Shown: piece after piece, positions 1 through 5,024 of the stretch | Numbering within the stretch: position 1 is the first letter of the stretch | Layout: every line of letters starts with the position of its first letter | From: Syntrophaceae bacterium UBA1062 | Lineage (GTDB): Bacteria > Desulfobacterota > Desulfomonilia > UBA1062 | Direction: 5' to 3' | Assembly: GCA_002316295.1 (NCBI GenBank) | Contig: DCDF01000239.1 | Location: 1 to 5,994 of the forward strand | DNA length: 5,994 bases | Program-made: the position numbers and the translations under genes | Notes under the pieces: generated by a model | The model's input: the letters and a program-made list of their open reading frames with translations, nothing else | Told to the model about the DNA's origin: nothing | The model's database searches: none

Positions 1-1
1 C

Positions 2-676
2 AGGGGCGATTTTCTTCATGTCGGTGAGGCGGACGTCATTGTCGAGAACGGCAGGCCGTCCGGGCTTCGCGTGAACAGCACCCAGGTGAAGTCGCGATAC
101 TTCATATCAGACCATTCGGCAGACGAACATGCTCGGGGAGGGTTCGTGTTCTATGGCACCTGCGTGGTAGACCGGGAGGTCATACCGGTGGGCATGGGAG
201 ACATGCTCGTGGTGTCCCCGCCGCAGGACATGAGATATCCCATGGTGCTGCTGGTCGATCGTAAAGGGGACAAGGGCATCGTCACGGTGACGACCAAAGT
301 TCCGGCGGACAATGTGCTTACCTCCCGGACGGAGCTGCTCTCCTGGGCCATGGGTATGATTTACAAGAGGCTCAAGCAGGTGATACCCTATCTCAAGGAT
401 TATCTCATCGGCTTCGACGTCATCGATCCGTTTACGGACAACTCCACCAGACCGTGGTTCAAGTATGCGGATGAGGTCCGGGTTCCCTGGTATGTTTCGG
501 CAAAGCGATATATGAAACAGGGTAATAATGTATTTACGTGCAATAGCATGCAGTATGGATGGCTTGATATGGAGGGGGAGGTTCTCTGGGGAATATGCAT
601 GGCAAATGCAATACTCATGGATCTGAACAGGTCGGACCTCATCACGAGCAGGATGGCGCGCATGACGCGGGTGTAA
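2..676 (+). CDS. Probable FAD-dependent oxidoreductase (phytoene-desaturase/amine-oxidase-like), C-terminal part
   Basis: The frame is open through the left edge, so only the last 224 residues are visible. A GTG at 71 could be read as a start, but protein-like sequence continues upstream of it, so the gene most likely begins outside the window. Three local patterns fit the C-terminal half of CrtI-like flavoproteins. The first is a strand-turn NGRPSGLRV (about residues 16-24) followed by SRYFISD, like the 'GRATGVRL...VVSN' segment. The second is an amphipathic stretch leading to VIPYLKDYLIGFDVIDP (about 127-143). The third is a terminal NVFTCNSM...GEVLWGICMANAIL segment (about 176-205), resembling the FAD-contacting end where a glycine and a helix carry the last FAD contacts. 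The usual Gly-Asp in that last motif is replaced by Cys-Asn. The Rossmann FAD-binding N-terminus is not in the window, so substrate and reaction cannot be given. The 3' end overlaps the next gene by 82 bases. The family call rests on motif resemblance only. Confidence 0.5.
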   Translation, partial: RGDFLHVGEADVIVENGRPSGLRVNSTQVKSRYFISDHSADEHARGGFVFYGTCVVDREVIPVGMGDMLVVSPPQDMRYPMVLLVDRKGDKGIVTVTTKVPADNVLTSRTELLSWAMGMIYKRLKQVIPYLKDYLIGFDVIDPFTDNSTRPWFKYADEVRVPWYVSAKRYMKQGNNVFTCNSMQYGWLDMEGEVLWGICMANAILMDLNRSDLITSRMARMTRV

Positions 677-1185
677 CCCTGATCGAGCTGCTGGTGGTCC
701 TGGTCATCGTGTCCATCATGGCGGCCATGGCCCTGCCGGATATCAGCGCGTTCTCATCCGGAAAAACATTGAATCAGCAGGCCGACCGGATCGAATCCCT
801 CTTTCATCGTGCACGGTGCCTGGCAATGGAGCACGGGTATCCGTGGAGAGTGGAGTTCGATCCTGGTGAAGGAACCTGGATCTGCTATGGCGATGCAGAC
901 GGCGATTCCCTCTTGGATCCCGCAGAGCAGCGCATCGGCCCCGAAAGGCTGGAAGGAAAAATATCTTTCGGCTGCACCGCACACAGAGGGCCGAACGACA
1001 CGTCGATTCCCGTAGACGGCATCAGCTTCGCCAACAACCGCGTCAGTTTTTCTCCGATGGGATGCTGCAACTCCGGGAGCCTGTATCTGAGAGCTGATGA
1101 CCGGTCGGTAGCTCTCAGGGTGATGCCCGCATCCGGCGTGGTCAGAATCTGGGGATATCGCGGAGAATGGAGGGTGGTGAAATGA
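595..1185 (+). CDS. Type IV prepilin / pseudopilin, GspH/FimT family
   Basis: This is a 196-residue class III signal-peptide protein. The prepilin peptidase site is G26 followed by VTLIELLVVLVIVSIMAAMA, with the obligatory Glu at +5 of the mature protein (E31) and a hydrophobic helix that anchors the subunit in the inner membrane before filament assembly. The region after the helix, with LFHRARCLAMEHG, matches the AR..A pattern of GspH/FimT proteins. The C-terminal part (FSPMGCCNSGSLYLR, then SGVVRIWGYRGEW) fits the GspH beta domain. There are five cysteines in the globular part. The expected role is a minor pilin that helps start pilus or type II secretion filaments. ATG 595 is the only ATG, GTG or TTG in frame before the cleavage site. 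It gives a 26-residue, histidine-rich leader and an 82-base overlap with the upstream gene. A GGAGG lies at 577-581, 13 bases upstream, which is further than usual. The stop overlaps the next start as ATGA, implying translational coupling. The family call is firm, the start is uncertain. Confidence 0.85.
   Translation: MHGKCNTHGSEQVGPHHEQDGAHDAGVTLIELLVVLVIVSIMAAMALPDISAFSSGKTLNQQADRIESLFHRARCLAMEHGYPWRVEFDPGEGTWICYGDADGDSLLDPAEQRIGPERLEGKISFGCTAHRGPNDTSIPVDGISFANNRVSFSPMGCCNSGSLYLRADDRSVALRVMPASGVVRIWGYRGEWRVVK
1169..1173 (+). promoter_or_regulatory. Shine-Dalgarno site for the PilV-type prepilin
   Basis: GGAGG lies eight bases before ATG 1182. This favours 1182 over the in-frame ATG at 1167, which overlaps this site and would add five residues to an already complete leader. 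Confidence 0.75.
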
Positions 1186-1595
1186 ACAGGGGGTTCAGTC
1201 TCCTGGAGGTCATGATCACACTTGTCGTAATCATGCTGGTCTTTGTCGCATCGGCTCGGATATCGGTTGTAACCGCCCAGTCCGGCCGCTACTCCGAGGC
1301 CCTCACTGCTGCTTCGGTTCTCGGGCATACCACACTGGTGCGGCTCAAGGGTCTTCCCTGCGAATCTCCTGACCTGGAAAGCGGCTGGCATCAGGACCCG
1401 GAGAACCCAATCGAGTACGGCCCGGGTCAATACTACCGGTTCTGGCAGGTCAGTGCGGCAGCCGAAGGCATAAGATCTGACGTTCATGTAGCATGGGACG
1501 AAGGCATGCGACAGGAGGCGAGGAACTTCGGATCGTTTGTCGAGCTGGAGCAGAGCGGGTGCCCGCACATTTCATTGAGCGGCATCATACGCTGA
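1182..1595 (+). CDS. Type IV prepilin, PilV-like minor pilin
   Basis: This is a 137-residue prepilin with a short leader, MNRG, cleaved before FSLLEVMITLVVIMLVF. Glu is at mature position +5 (residue 9). Past the membrane helix, a heptad-like stretch leads to LVRLKGLP, as in PilV proteins, and the segment YYRFWQVSAAAEGIRSDVHV followed by AW resembles the PilV 'y.r.W.V...I.V.V.W' strands. Two cysteines remain in the mature domain. PilV-type minor pilins sit with FimT/GspH types in the priming complex at the pilus tip. The start overlaps the previous stop by four bases (ATGA), so the two are almost certainly co-translated. In typical clusters PilW, PilX and PilY1 follow. Here the next gene is on the opposite strand, so the set is incomplete locally. 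The exact subtype (PilV, or another pseudopilin such as GspI) cannot be fixed by eye. Confidence 0.8.
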   Translation: MNRGFSLLEVMITLVVIMLVFVASARISVVTAQSGRYSEALTAASVLGHTTLVRLKGLPCESPDLESGWHQDPENPIEYGPGQYYRFWQVSAAAEGIRSDVHVAWDEGMRQEARNFGSFVELEQSGCPHISLSGIIR

Positions 1596-1606
1596 AGAGA
1601 TGCCGC
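1579..1606. repeat. Eight-base inverted repeat around the pilV-like stop codon
   Basis: GCGGCATC (1579-1586) and GATGCCGC (1599-1606) are perfect complements with a 12-base loop that contains the TGA stop at 1593-1595. No T-run follows on either strand, so a classical intrinsic terminator is not supported. A five-T run at 1635-1639 is too far away to be part of it. It lies between convergent genes and could protect mRNA 3' ends. Confidence 0.5.
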
Positions 1607-1642
1607 ATCGAAGACCTGGGAAATGCCGGAAGTATTTTTGCG

Positions 1643-2047
1643 CTATGAGTTGCCGGATACCTGGGGAAGCGGCTCCACTGCGCTCAGAGGCCTGCGCTCC
1701 TCGCGGACCATCTGGCAGTGCCCGTCGAAGATGACGCCGTTCTCGATGACCAGTGAAGAGGTCTTGACATTGCCGAACAGCTTTCCGCCCGCCTTGAGCT
1801 GCAGGCTCTTGTCCGCGTGGACTTCTCCGTGCATCTCTCCGTGGATGATGATGGTGTCTGCGTGGATCTGCGCATTGACCTTGGCCGTATCGCCGATGAT
1901 AACCACGCCGTCGGCATCCACCTCGCCGGTGAAGACTCCGTCTATTCTTACTGTTCCCGAGAACTTCAGCACACCTTCGAAGGTAGTGCCGTTGCCGAGC
2001 ATTCCTACAATATCATCCGCCTTCAGTTTGTCTTTTCTCATAAGCAT
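1643..2047 (-). CDS. Bactofilin (polymer-forming cytoskeletal protein)
   Basis: The product is 134 residues and matches the bactofilin family (DUF583) in length and pattern. A short N-terminal tail (MLMRKDKLKADDIVGML) is followed at about residues 17-115 by repeated short strands with regularly spaced Gly and hydrophobic residues, for example TFEGVLKFSGTVRIDGVFTG, then HADTIIIHGEMHGEVHADKS, then IENGVIFDG. This is the signature of the right-handed beta-helix that polymerises without nucleotide. A short proline-containing tail (about 116-134) follows. Bactofilins form membrane-associated scaffolds for cell shape, stalks, chromosome arms or pole-localised machinery. The start at 2047 is chosen because GGAGG lies six bases upstream. 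The open frame extends 12 codons further to 2083, but that segment contains the ribosome site and is probably leader. ATG 2041 is an alternative. No M23 peptidase, a frequent neighbour, is adjacent. A TATACA hexamer on this strand upstream could be a -10, but no good -35 was seen. Confidence 0.93.
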   Translation of the reverse strand: MLMRKDKLKADDIVGMLGNGTTFEGVLKFSGTVRIDGVFTGEVDADGVVIIGDTAKVNAQIHADTIIIHGEMHGEVHADKSLQLKAGGKLFGNVKTSSLVIENGVIFDGHCQMVREERRPLSAVEPLPQVSGNS

Positions 2048-2053
2048 TATGCC

Positions 2054-2058
2054 CCTCC
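2054..2058 (-). promoter_or_regulatory. Shine-Dalgarno site for bactofilin
   Basis: GGAGG on the - strand (within TGGGAGGGGC, 2060-2051) lies six bases before ATG 2047. It is the reason for choosing that start over the longer open frame. Confidence 0.75.
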
Positions 2059-2110
2059 CAAGGTGTTGCTGAATGTATATCAACCGGACAGCAAAAACGT
2101 TATGGCAAGC

Positions 2111-2131
2111 ATCTGGAGTCGCTCTCCGGAT
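2111..2131 (+). repeat. Eight-base stem-loop
   Basis: ATCTGGAG (2111-2118) and CTCCGGAT (2124-2131) pair over eight bases around a TCGCT loop. One pair is U.G if transcribed on +, but A.C on -. It lies about 65 bases upstream of the bactofilin start, so it could also be an operator-like inverted repeat for that gene. Confidence 0.45.
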
Positions 2132-2144
2132 TGAGCGTGTCTCT

Positions 2145-2161
2145 TGTCAGCCCCACTGACA
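2145..2161. repeat. Six-base perfect stem-loop
   Basis: TGTCAG (2145-2150) and CTGACA (2156-2161) are perfect complements around CCCCA. It stands 13 bases from the 2111-2131 stem-loop, forming a pair of adjacent hairpins or palindromic sites upstream of bactofilin. Confidence 0.4.
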
Positions 2162-2307
2162 TCAAATCATATTCAGGCACGGTGCAGGCAGAGGTATACA
2201 GAGATAACGAGGAAAAAGATGAATGCCGTGACGTGGGGGACATTCGTTACTATGTACTGTATGTCCTGAAATATGCTCATGCGCATCGCTCTGCAAGATG
2301 CAGGCCA

Positions 2308-2340
2308 GCCGGTAACCTGCTGATTATTCTCAGTACCGGC
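2308..2340. repeat. Eleven-pair bulged stem-loop
   Basis: GCCGGTA (2308-2314) pairs perfectly with TACCGGC (2334-2340). Inside it, CTGA (2320-2323) pairs with TCAG (2330-2333) around TTATTC. The two helices abut on the 3' side, and the 5' side carries a five-base ACCTG bulge. All eleven pairs are Watson-Crick, so either strand could fold. Confidence 0.5.
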
Positions 2341-2432
2341 CGTCCGTCTGTTTTGAAGATGCATCACCTGATGATGAAATGGGTTTCCTTCTCGTAATCT
2401 CTCTTTCTTGCCGGGAAACGATTTTGTAACCC

Positions 2433-2483
2433 GCCTTCGCCGTCATGAGCCAAAGAAAGCTCGGTGATGGCCGCCAGGAAGGC
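2433..2483 (+). repeat. Three-segment stem-loop, 17 pairs
   Basis: The nested helices are GCCTTC/GAAGGC (2433-2438 with 2478-2483), GCCGTCA/TGATGGC (2439-2445 with 2465-2471, one G.U on +), and GAGC/GCTC (2447-2450 with 2459-2462) around CAAAGAAA. Asymmetry is limited to a single T on the 5' side, GG on the 3' side and a six-base CGCCAG bulge. It is the longest hairpin found in the window. Confidence 0.5.
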
Positions 2484-2522
2484 TTCGAATATATAAGAGT
2501 AAAATCAAAAGGTTGACCGGTG

Positions 2523-2540
2523 TGTGGCTGAGAAGTCACG
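2523..2540 (+). repeat. Stem-loop capped by a GNRA-type loop
   Basis: GTGGCT (2524-2529) pairs with AGTCAC (2534-2539) with one G.U on +, capped by GAGA. T2523 and G2540 could add a wobble pair. GNRA loops are typical of folded RNAs, but a six-pair stem can arise by chance. Confidence 0.35.
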
Positions 2541-2584
2541 ATGGCGGCGAAAAGAGCACTTTTTCAGGAGCCCGCAGAGCCGGC

Positions 2585-2613
2585 CAGCGGCATGACATCA
2601 TCCTCTGCCGCTG
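2585..2613. repeat. Eight-base inverted repeat around the rhomboid stop codon
   Basis: CAGCGGCA (2585-2592) and TGCCGCTG (2606-2613) are perfect complements with a 13-base loop that contains the rhomboid TGA (2600-2598 on -). There is no immediate T-run on the - strand. The first TTTT run comes about 30 bases later, after the AAAAG/CTTTT hairpin (2550-2563), so termination would be weak or occur there. Confidence 0.5.
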
Positions 2614-3797
2614 CGGTAGATGTTGATCCGGCTCAGGGCTTCATGCGCCTGCCTACTGGTTTCGGGAGAAGGATTCAGCTCGAGTGCGGCGAGGAGATAC
2701 TGATAGGCTGCTGTGGGCTGGCCCTGTCTGAGCCGCATGAGTCCGAGTGAGAGATAGGCGTCGGCCAGCCGGTCCGAGTTTCTGTGGGTCGACACGCACT
2801 GCTTCAGGATGCGCGAGGCGGCAACCGGATGGCCTGTATCGTCAAGCCATCGGGAGAGAACAACGCATTCGTCCGGTGTCAGACCGGCGACCTCCGATCT
2901 GTCCATTTGTGCGAGGATCTCGATCGCGTCCGACAGATGATTTCTCGTCATGGCCGATCTGATGGCCGACAGATTGGACTCCCCGGTAAACCGCGGCCGC
3001 GCTTCACGCTGTAATCCGTCCTTTTCCGGCCGCAGCGCCCTGTCCTGCCACGGCCAGTGCCAGGAGAATCTCTCGCCGGCCAGAGCGATGGCGAGCCCTC
3101 CCAGAAAGCCGCCGATATGAGCGCCGTAGGCGACCGACGACTGTGGGCCGATGAGCAGGGGCAGCAGATTGTCGATGATGATGAAGAAGCCCAGGACCAG
3201 CCGGGCGGGCAGCAGGAAGACATCGACGTAAAAAGGGATGAGTGCGACGAACACCTTGATCCTGTTGCGGGGGAAGAGCAGAAAATACACCCCGAGCACC
3301 CCGGAGATTGCCCCGGAAGCACCGACGAGCGGTATCATTGACGATCCTGCGAAAAAGGAGAAGAACCAGGTGGCAACGGCGCCGGTCGCAAGGTAGGAAA
3401 CAAGAAACCAGATCCTGCCCAGGACGTGCTCGACGTTGTCGCCGTATATCCACAGAAACAGCATGTTCCCCGCAAGATGCAGGAGCCCGCCGTGGAGAAA
3501 CATGCTGAAGAAGAGGTCGCTCAGCTCCGGGGCCCCGGGCTTGTATCCGTGGACAAAGGTGAACAGATCATAGGCACTGATCTGATCGAGAACCTGCCGG
3601 AGAGAAATCCCGGATGGAAGATGGGGCACTATGGCTCGGAGATATTCCTGCAAAAGGGGATCGGCCCTGTCGATGCCCTGGAAAGACAGCGGAACGGTGA
3701 TCAGGATATAGATCAGGATATTCGCCGCCATGAGGGTCCACGTCATCCATGGGGTGAAGTTCTTGGGATTCGGGGTGTCTCCTATGGGGAAGAACAT
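2598..3797 (-). CDS. Rhomboid-family intramembrane serine protease with C-terminal helical-repeat domain
   Basis: The product is 399 residues. The N-terminus MFFPIGDTPNPKNFTPWMTW is typical of bacterial rhomboids, with the first membrane helix at about 18-36. A long loop with amphipathic helices follows (about 40-92). The conserved HGGLLHLAGNMLFLWIYGDN (102-121) carries the H107/N111 pair of the oxyanion region. The catalytic serine lies in GASGAISG (Ser161) and the catalytic histidine in YGAHIGG (His227), so the dyad is intact. The protein should cleave transmembrane substrates in the inner membrane. Substrates are unknown. After about residue 250 the chain is hydrophilic. At about 275-392 it shows helix pairs, including SDRLADAYLSLGLMRLRQGQ, then AYQYLLAALELNP, which fit tetratricopeptide-like repeats and suggest a partner-binding tail. 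AAGGAG (3817-3812) is the best ribosome site, 14 bases before ATG 3797, which is long. The gene follows the hydrolase on the same strand after 183 bases, so co-transcription is possible but not shown. Confidence 0.92.
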   Translation of the reverse strand: MFFPIGDTPNPKNFTPWMTWTLMAANILIYILITVPLSFQGIDRADPLLQEYLRAIVPHLPSGISLRQVLDQISAYDLFTFVHGYKPGAPELSDLFFSMFLHGGLLHLAGNMLFLWIYGDNVEHVLGRIWFLVSYLATGAVATWFFSFFAGSSMIPLVGASGAISGVLGVYFLLFPRNRIKVFVALIPFYVDVFLLPARLVLGFFIIIDNLLPLLIGPQSSVAYGAHIGGFLGGLAIALAGERFSWHWPWQDRALRPEKDGLQREARPRFTGESNLSAIRSAMTRNHLSDAIEILAQMDRSEVAGLTPDECVVLSRWLDDTGHPVAASRILKQCVSTHRNSDRLADAYLSLGLMRLRQGQPTAAYQYLLAALELNPSPETSRQAHEALSRINIYRSGRG

Positions 3798-3980
3798 GTC
3801 TTCTTCTCAGGCTCCTTGTCTGTAGTTACGCTACCCGTACTGATACTATTATGCTCCAGGATATCGGAAAAAACATTATCTTCACAGAAGAAAAGATGCC
3901 GGCATGCTGCCTTTGGATTCTCGAGCCGCGCCCGGACTACGGTAAAGCTCGGGAGACGGAAACAGTAATCAGCCGTGAAA

Positions 3981-4868
3981 TCAGGGCCCGTTGCGGTCGA
4001 GAAAGGCCGCTACGAGGGTATTGGTCTCTGTAGGATACTCCTCATGGGCCGAGTGCCCGCATGTTCTGAAGACAAAAGATCTCGAGTTTTTCAGAAGAGC
4101 TTCGAAGCGTCTGAGCAGCCCAGCATCGAGATACCGGTCGTTCTCGCCCCAGATGATGAGCGCGGGATGCTCGAGCCCGGGAAGAGCCTGCTCTGTAACC
4201 GACCAGTCCTGGCTCCGGGCGAGCTGGAGCTGGAGCCTGCGGTTGTGCCTGAACGTGAGCGGCCGGTACACCTCGAGCGCCATATCTTCGGTCACCCTCT
4301 CCTGGTGAAAGAATGAGCGCATGAGCCGCTTCCTCACAGCCCGCATCGTGACAGATCTCAGGAGCAGTCCGCCGATCACAGGGTATTTCAGGAGCTCCCA
4401 TTCGAGGATGTCTCTGACATTGAGACCGCTGGAGTCGATCAGAACTATTTTTTCCACCCGTCCGGGATGGAGATGCGCAAAGTGAAGCACCCATCCGCCT
4501 CCCCATGAGTGACCGAGGAAGGATGCCCGTTCGAGATCGAGCCTGTCCATGAACTCCAGGAGGACCTCCGAAGTGGTTTCGAGGCCCCTGTGGCGCACAC
4601 CGTCTCGGGGCAGGGTGTATCCATATCCCGGCATGTCGAGAGCGATGACGCGGCTGCGGCGGGAGAGCGAGGGGATGTTGTGCCTGAATGAGTACAGCCA
4701 CATCCCGCCCCCGTGGACAAGAATGATGGTCTTGGGGCCGGCTCCGCTTTCGAGGTAGTGAATCCTGAACGATCCGAGGTCAAGAAACCTGGAGCCGACG
4801 GTCTGCAGATAGCGGGATCGCGCCCTGTTCGTCTCCATTTGCGGTCCTATTCTCTCCATGGTGTACAT
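3981..4868 (-). CDS. Alpha/beta-hydrolase fold protein
   Basis: The product is up to 295 residues with the full set of alpha/beta-hydrolase landmarks. The oxyanion motif is VHGGGMW (51-57). DMPGYG (78-83) follows strand 4. The nucleophile elbow is GHSWGG with Ser121. A mobile cap follows at about 150-225. The acid Asp244 is in WGENDRY, and the base His272 is in TCGHSAHEEYP. This arrangement resembles carboxylesterases, meta-cleavage product hydrolases and proline iminopeptidases. The substrate cannot be read from the sequence. There is no signal peptide, so a cytoplasmic enzyme is expected. The start is ambiguous. ATG 4868 gives ten extra residues without a good ribosome site, whereas ATG 4838 has AGGA six bases upstream and begins METNRARSRY. 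The gene is divergent from hflK across about 156 bases. A TATGAT hexamer on its own strand (4885-4880) could be a -10, which would suit the 4838 start, but no -35 was found. Confidence 0.9.
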   Translation of the reverse strand: MYTMERIGPQMETNRARSRYLQTVGSRFLDLGSFRIHYLESGAGPKTIILVHGGGMWLYSFRHNIPSLSRRSRVIALDMPGYGYTLPRDGVRHRGLETTSEVLLEFMDRLDLERASFLGHSWGGGWVLHFAHLHPGRVEKIVLIDSSGLNVRDILEWELLKYPVIGGLLLRSVTMRAVRKRLMRSFFHQERVTEDMALEVYRPLTFRHNRRLQLQLARSQDWSVTEQALPGLEHPALIIWGENDRYLDAGLLRRFEALLKNSRSFVFRTCGHSAHEEYPTETNTLVAAFLDRNGP

Positions 4869-4879
4869 GATTTTTTCTC

Positions 4880-4891
4880 ATCATACATGAT
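4880..4891. repeat. Imperfect palindrome in divergent promoter region
   Basis: ATCAT-AC-ATGAT is a 12-base inverted repeat with a two-base centre, just upstream of the hydrolase start and overlapping a TATGAT hexamer on that strand. This arrangement suits a repressor site, but no regulator is known. Confidence 0.3.
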
Positions 4892-4963
4892 AATCGCTAT
4901 CGATGCATAGACCTCTGCGGTTTCATGACAGAAGCAAAAACCGGTTCTTGTTGACACATCGGT

Positions 4964-4991
4964 TTGAAGGCAGGTACCTATCTGGTAAGAT
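4964..4991 (+). promoter_or_regulatory. hflK: Candidate promoter for hflK
   Basis: TTGAAG (4964-4969) and TAAGAT (4986-4991) are spaced by 16 bases, each matching four of six sigma-70 consensus positions. A perfect TTGACA at 4951-4956 lies slightly upstream, but no acceptable -10 sits 16-18 bases from it. The spacing to ATG 5025 would give a leader of about 27 bases with the ribosome site included. Confidence 0.35.
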
Positions 4992-4995
4992 GAAG

Positions 4996-5007
4996 GCTGA
5001 CATCAGC
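4996..5007. repeat. Imperfect palindrome near the hflK transcription start
   Basis: GCTGA-CA-TCAGC is an inverted repeat of two five-base arms. It lies directly downstream of the proposed -10, where a repressor site could act. An eight-base palindrome, AGGTACCT, is at 4972-4979 between the proposed promoter hexamers. Confidence 0.3.
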
Positions 5008-5012
5008 TGAGA

Positions 5013-5018
5013 AAGGAG
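5013..5018 (+). promoter_or_regulatory. Shine-Dalgarno site for hflK
   Basis: AAGGAG lies six bases before ATG 5025, which fixes the start. Confidence 0.8.
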
Positions 5019-5024
5019 TGTTTT

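Larger units (their letters stand above)
2285..2565 (+). ncRNA. Candidate structured non-coding RNA (unrecognised)
   Basis: Seven potential helices follow one another. They are CTGCA/TGCAG (2291-2303), GCCGGTA+CTGA / TCAG+TACCGGC (2308-2340), CATCA/TGATG (2362-2376), GTTTCCT/GGGAAAC (2383-2419), a three-segment stem at 2433-2483, GTGGCT/AGTCAC closed by GAGA (2524-2539), and AAAAG/CTTTT followed by another T (2550-2564). Where a stem holds a wobble it is G.U on + and A.C on -, which favours + transcription, although the search was made mainly on +. GAGA is a GNRA tetraloop. No promoter and no strong terminator were found, and no known riboswitch or RNA family was recognised. The boundaries are guesses. 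It could instead be a degraded gene on the - strand or chance structure. Confidence 0.25.
2061..2597. other. Gene-poor interval rich in inverted repeats
   Basis: No reading frame here has both a credible start with ribosome site and protein-like composition. The interval lies upstream of bactofilin and downstream of the rhomboid gene, both on the - strand, and is visibly more AT-rich than its neighbours, especially 2160-2280 and 2484-2512. It contains a succession of stem-loops: 2111-2131, 2145-2161, 2290-2304, 2308-2340, 2362-2376, 2383-2419, 2433-2483, 2523-2540 and 2550-2563. There is also an imperfect tandem pair, TATGTACTG then TATGTCCTG (2251-2268). The density of stems suggests a structured RNA or several regulatory hairpins. 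A degraded gene is the alternative. Confidence 0.6.

Noticed and set aside
885..1568. A 227-codon open frame on the - strand
   Set aside because: It is antisense to both prepilin genes, which carry clear prepilin signatures. Its translation shows no domain.
2131..2397. An 88-codon + strand open frame in the gap
   Set aside because: It has no ribosome site, its start lies within a stem-loop arm, and the composition is not like a real protein. It runs across several hairpins that better explain the region.
2330..2539. A 69-codon - strand open frame starting with GTG in the gap
   Set aside because: No Shine-Dalgarno site precedes the GTG, the product is rich in Pro, Ser and Arg with no domain, and a different - frame in the same place looks more protein-like.
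2380..2540. Possible c-di-GMP (GEMM) riboswitch, suggested by GCGGGTTAC on the - strand
   Set aside because: The other conserved GEMM blocks and the two-helix arrangement are missing.
3920..3953. CTCGAGC/GCTCGGG inverted repeat between hydrolase and rhomboid genes, considered as a terminator
   Set aside because: The loop is 20 bases, one pair is a wobble on + and a mismatch on -, and no T-run follows on the - strand where the genes lie.
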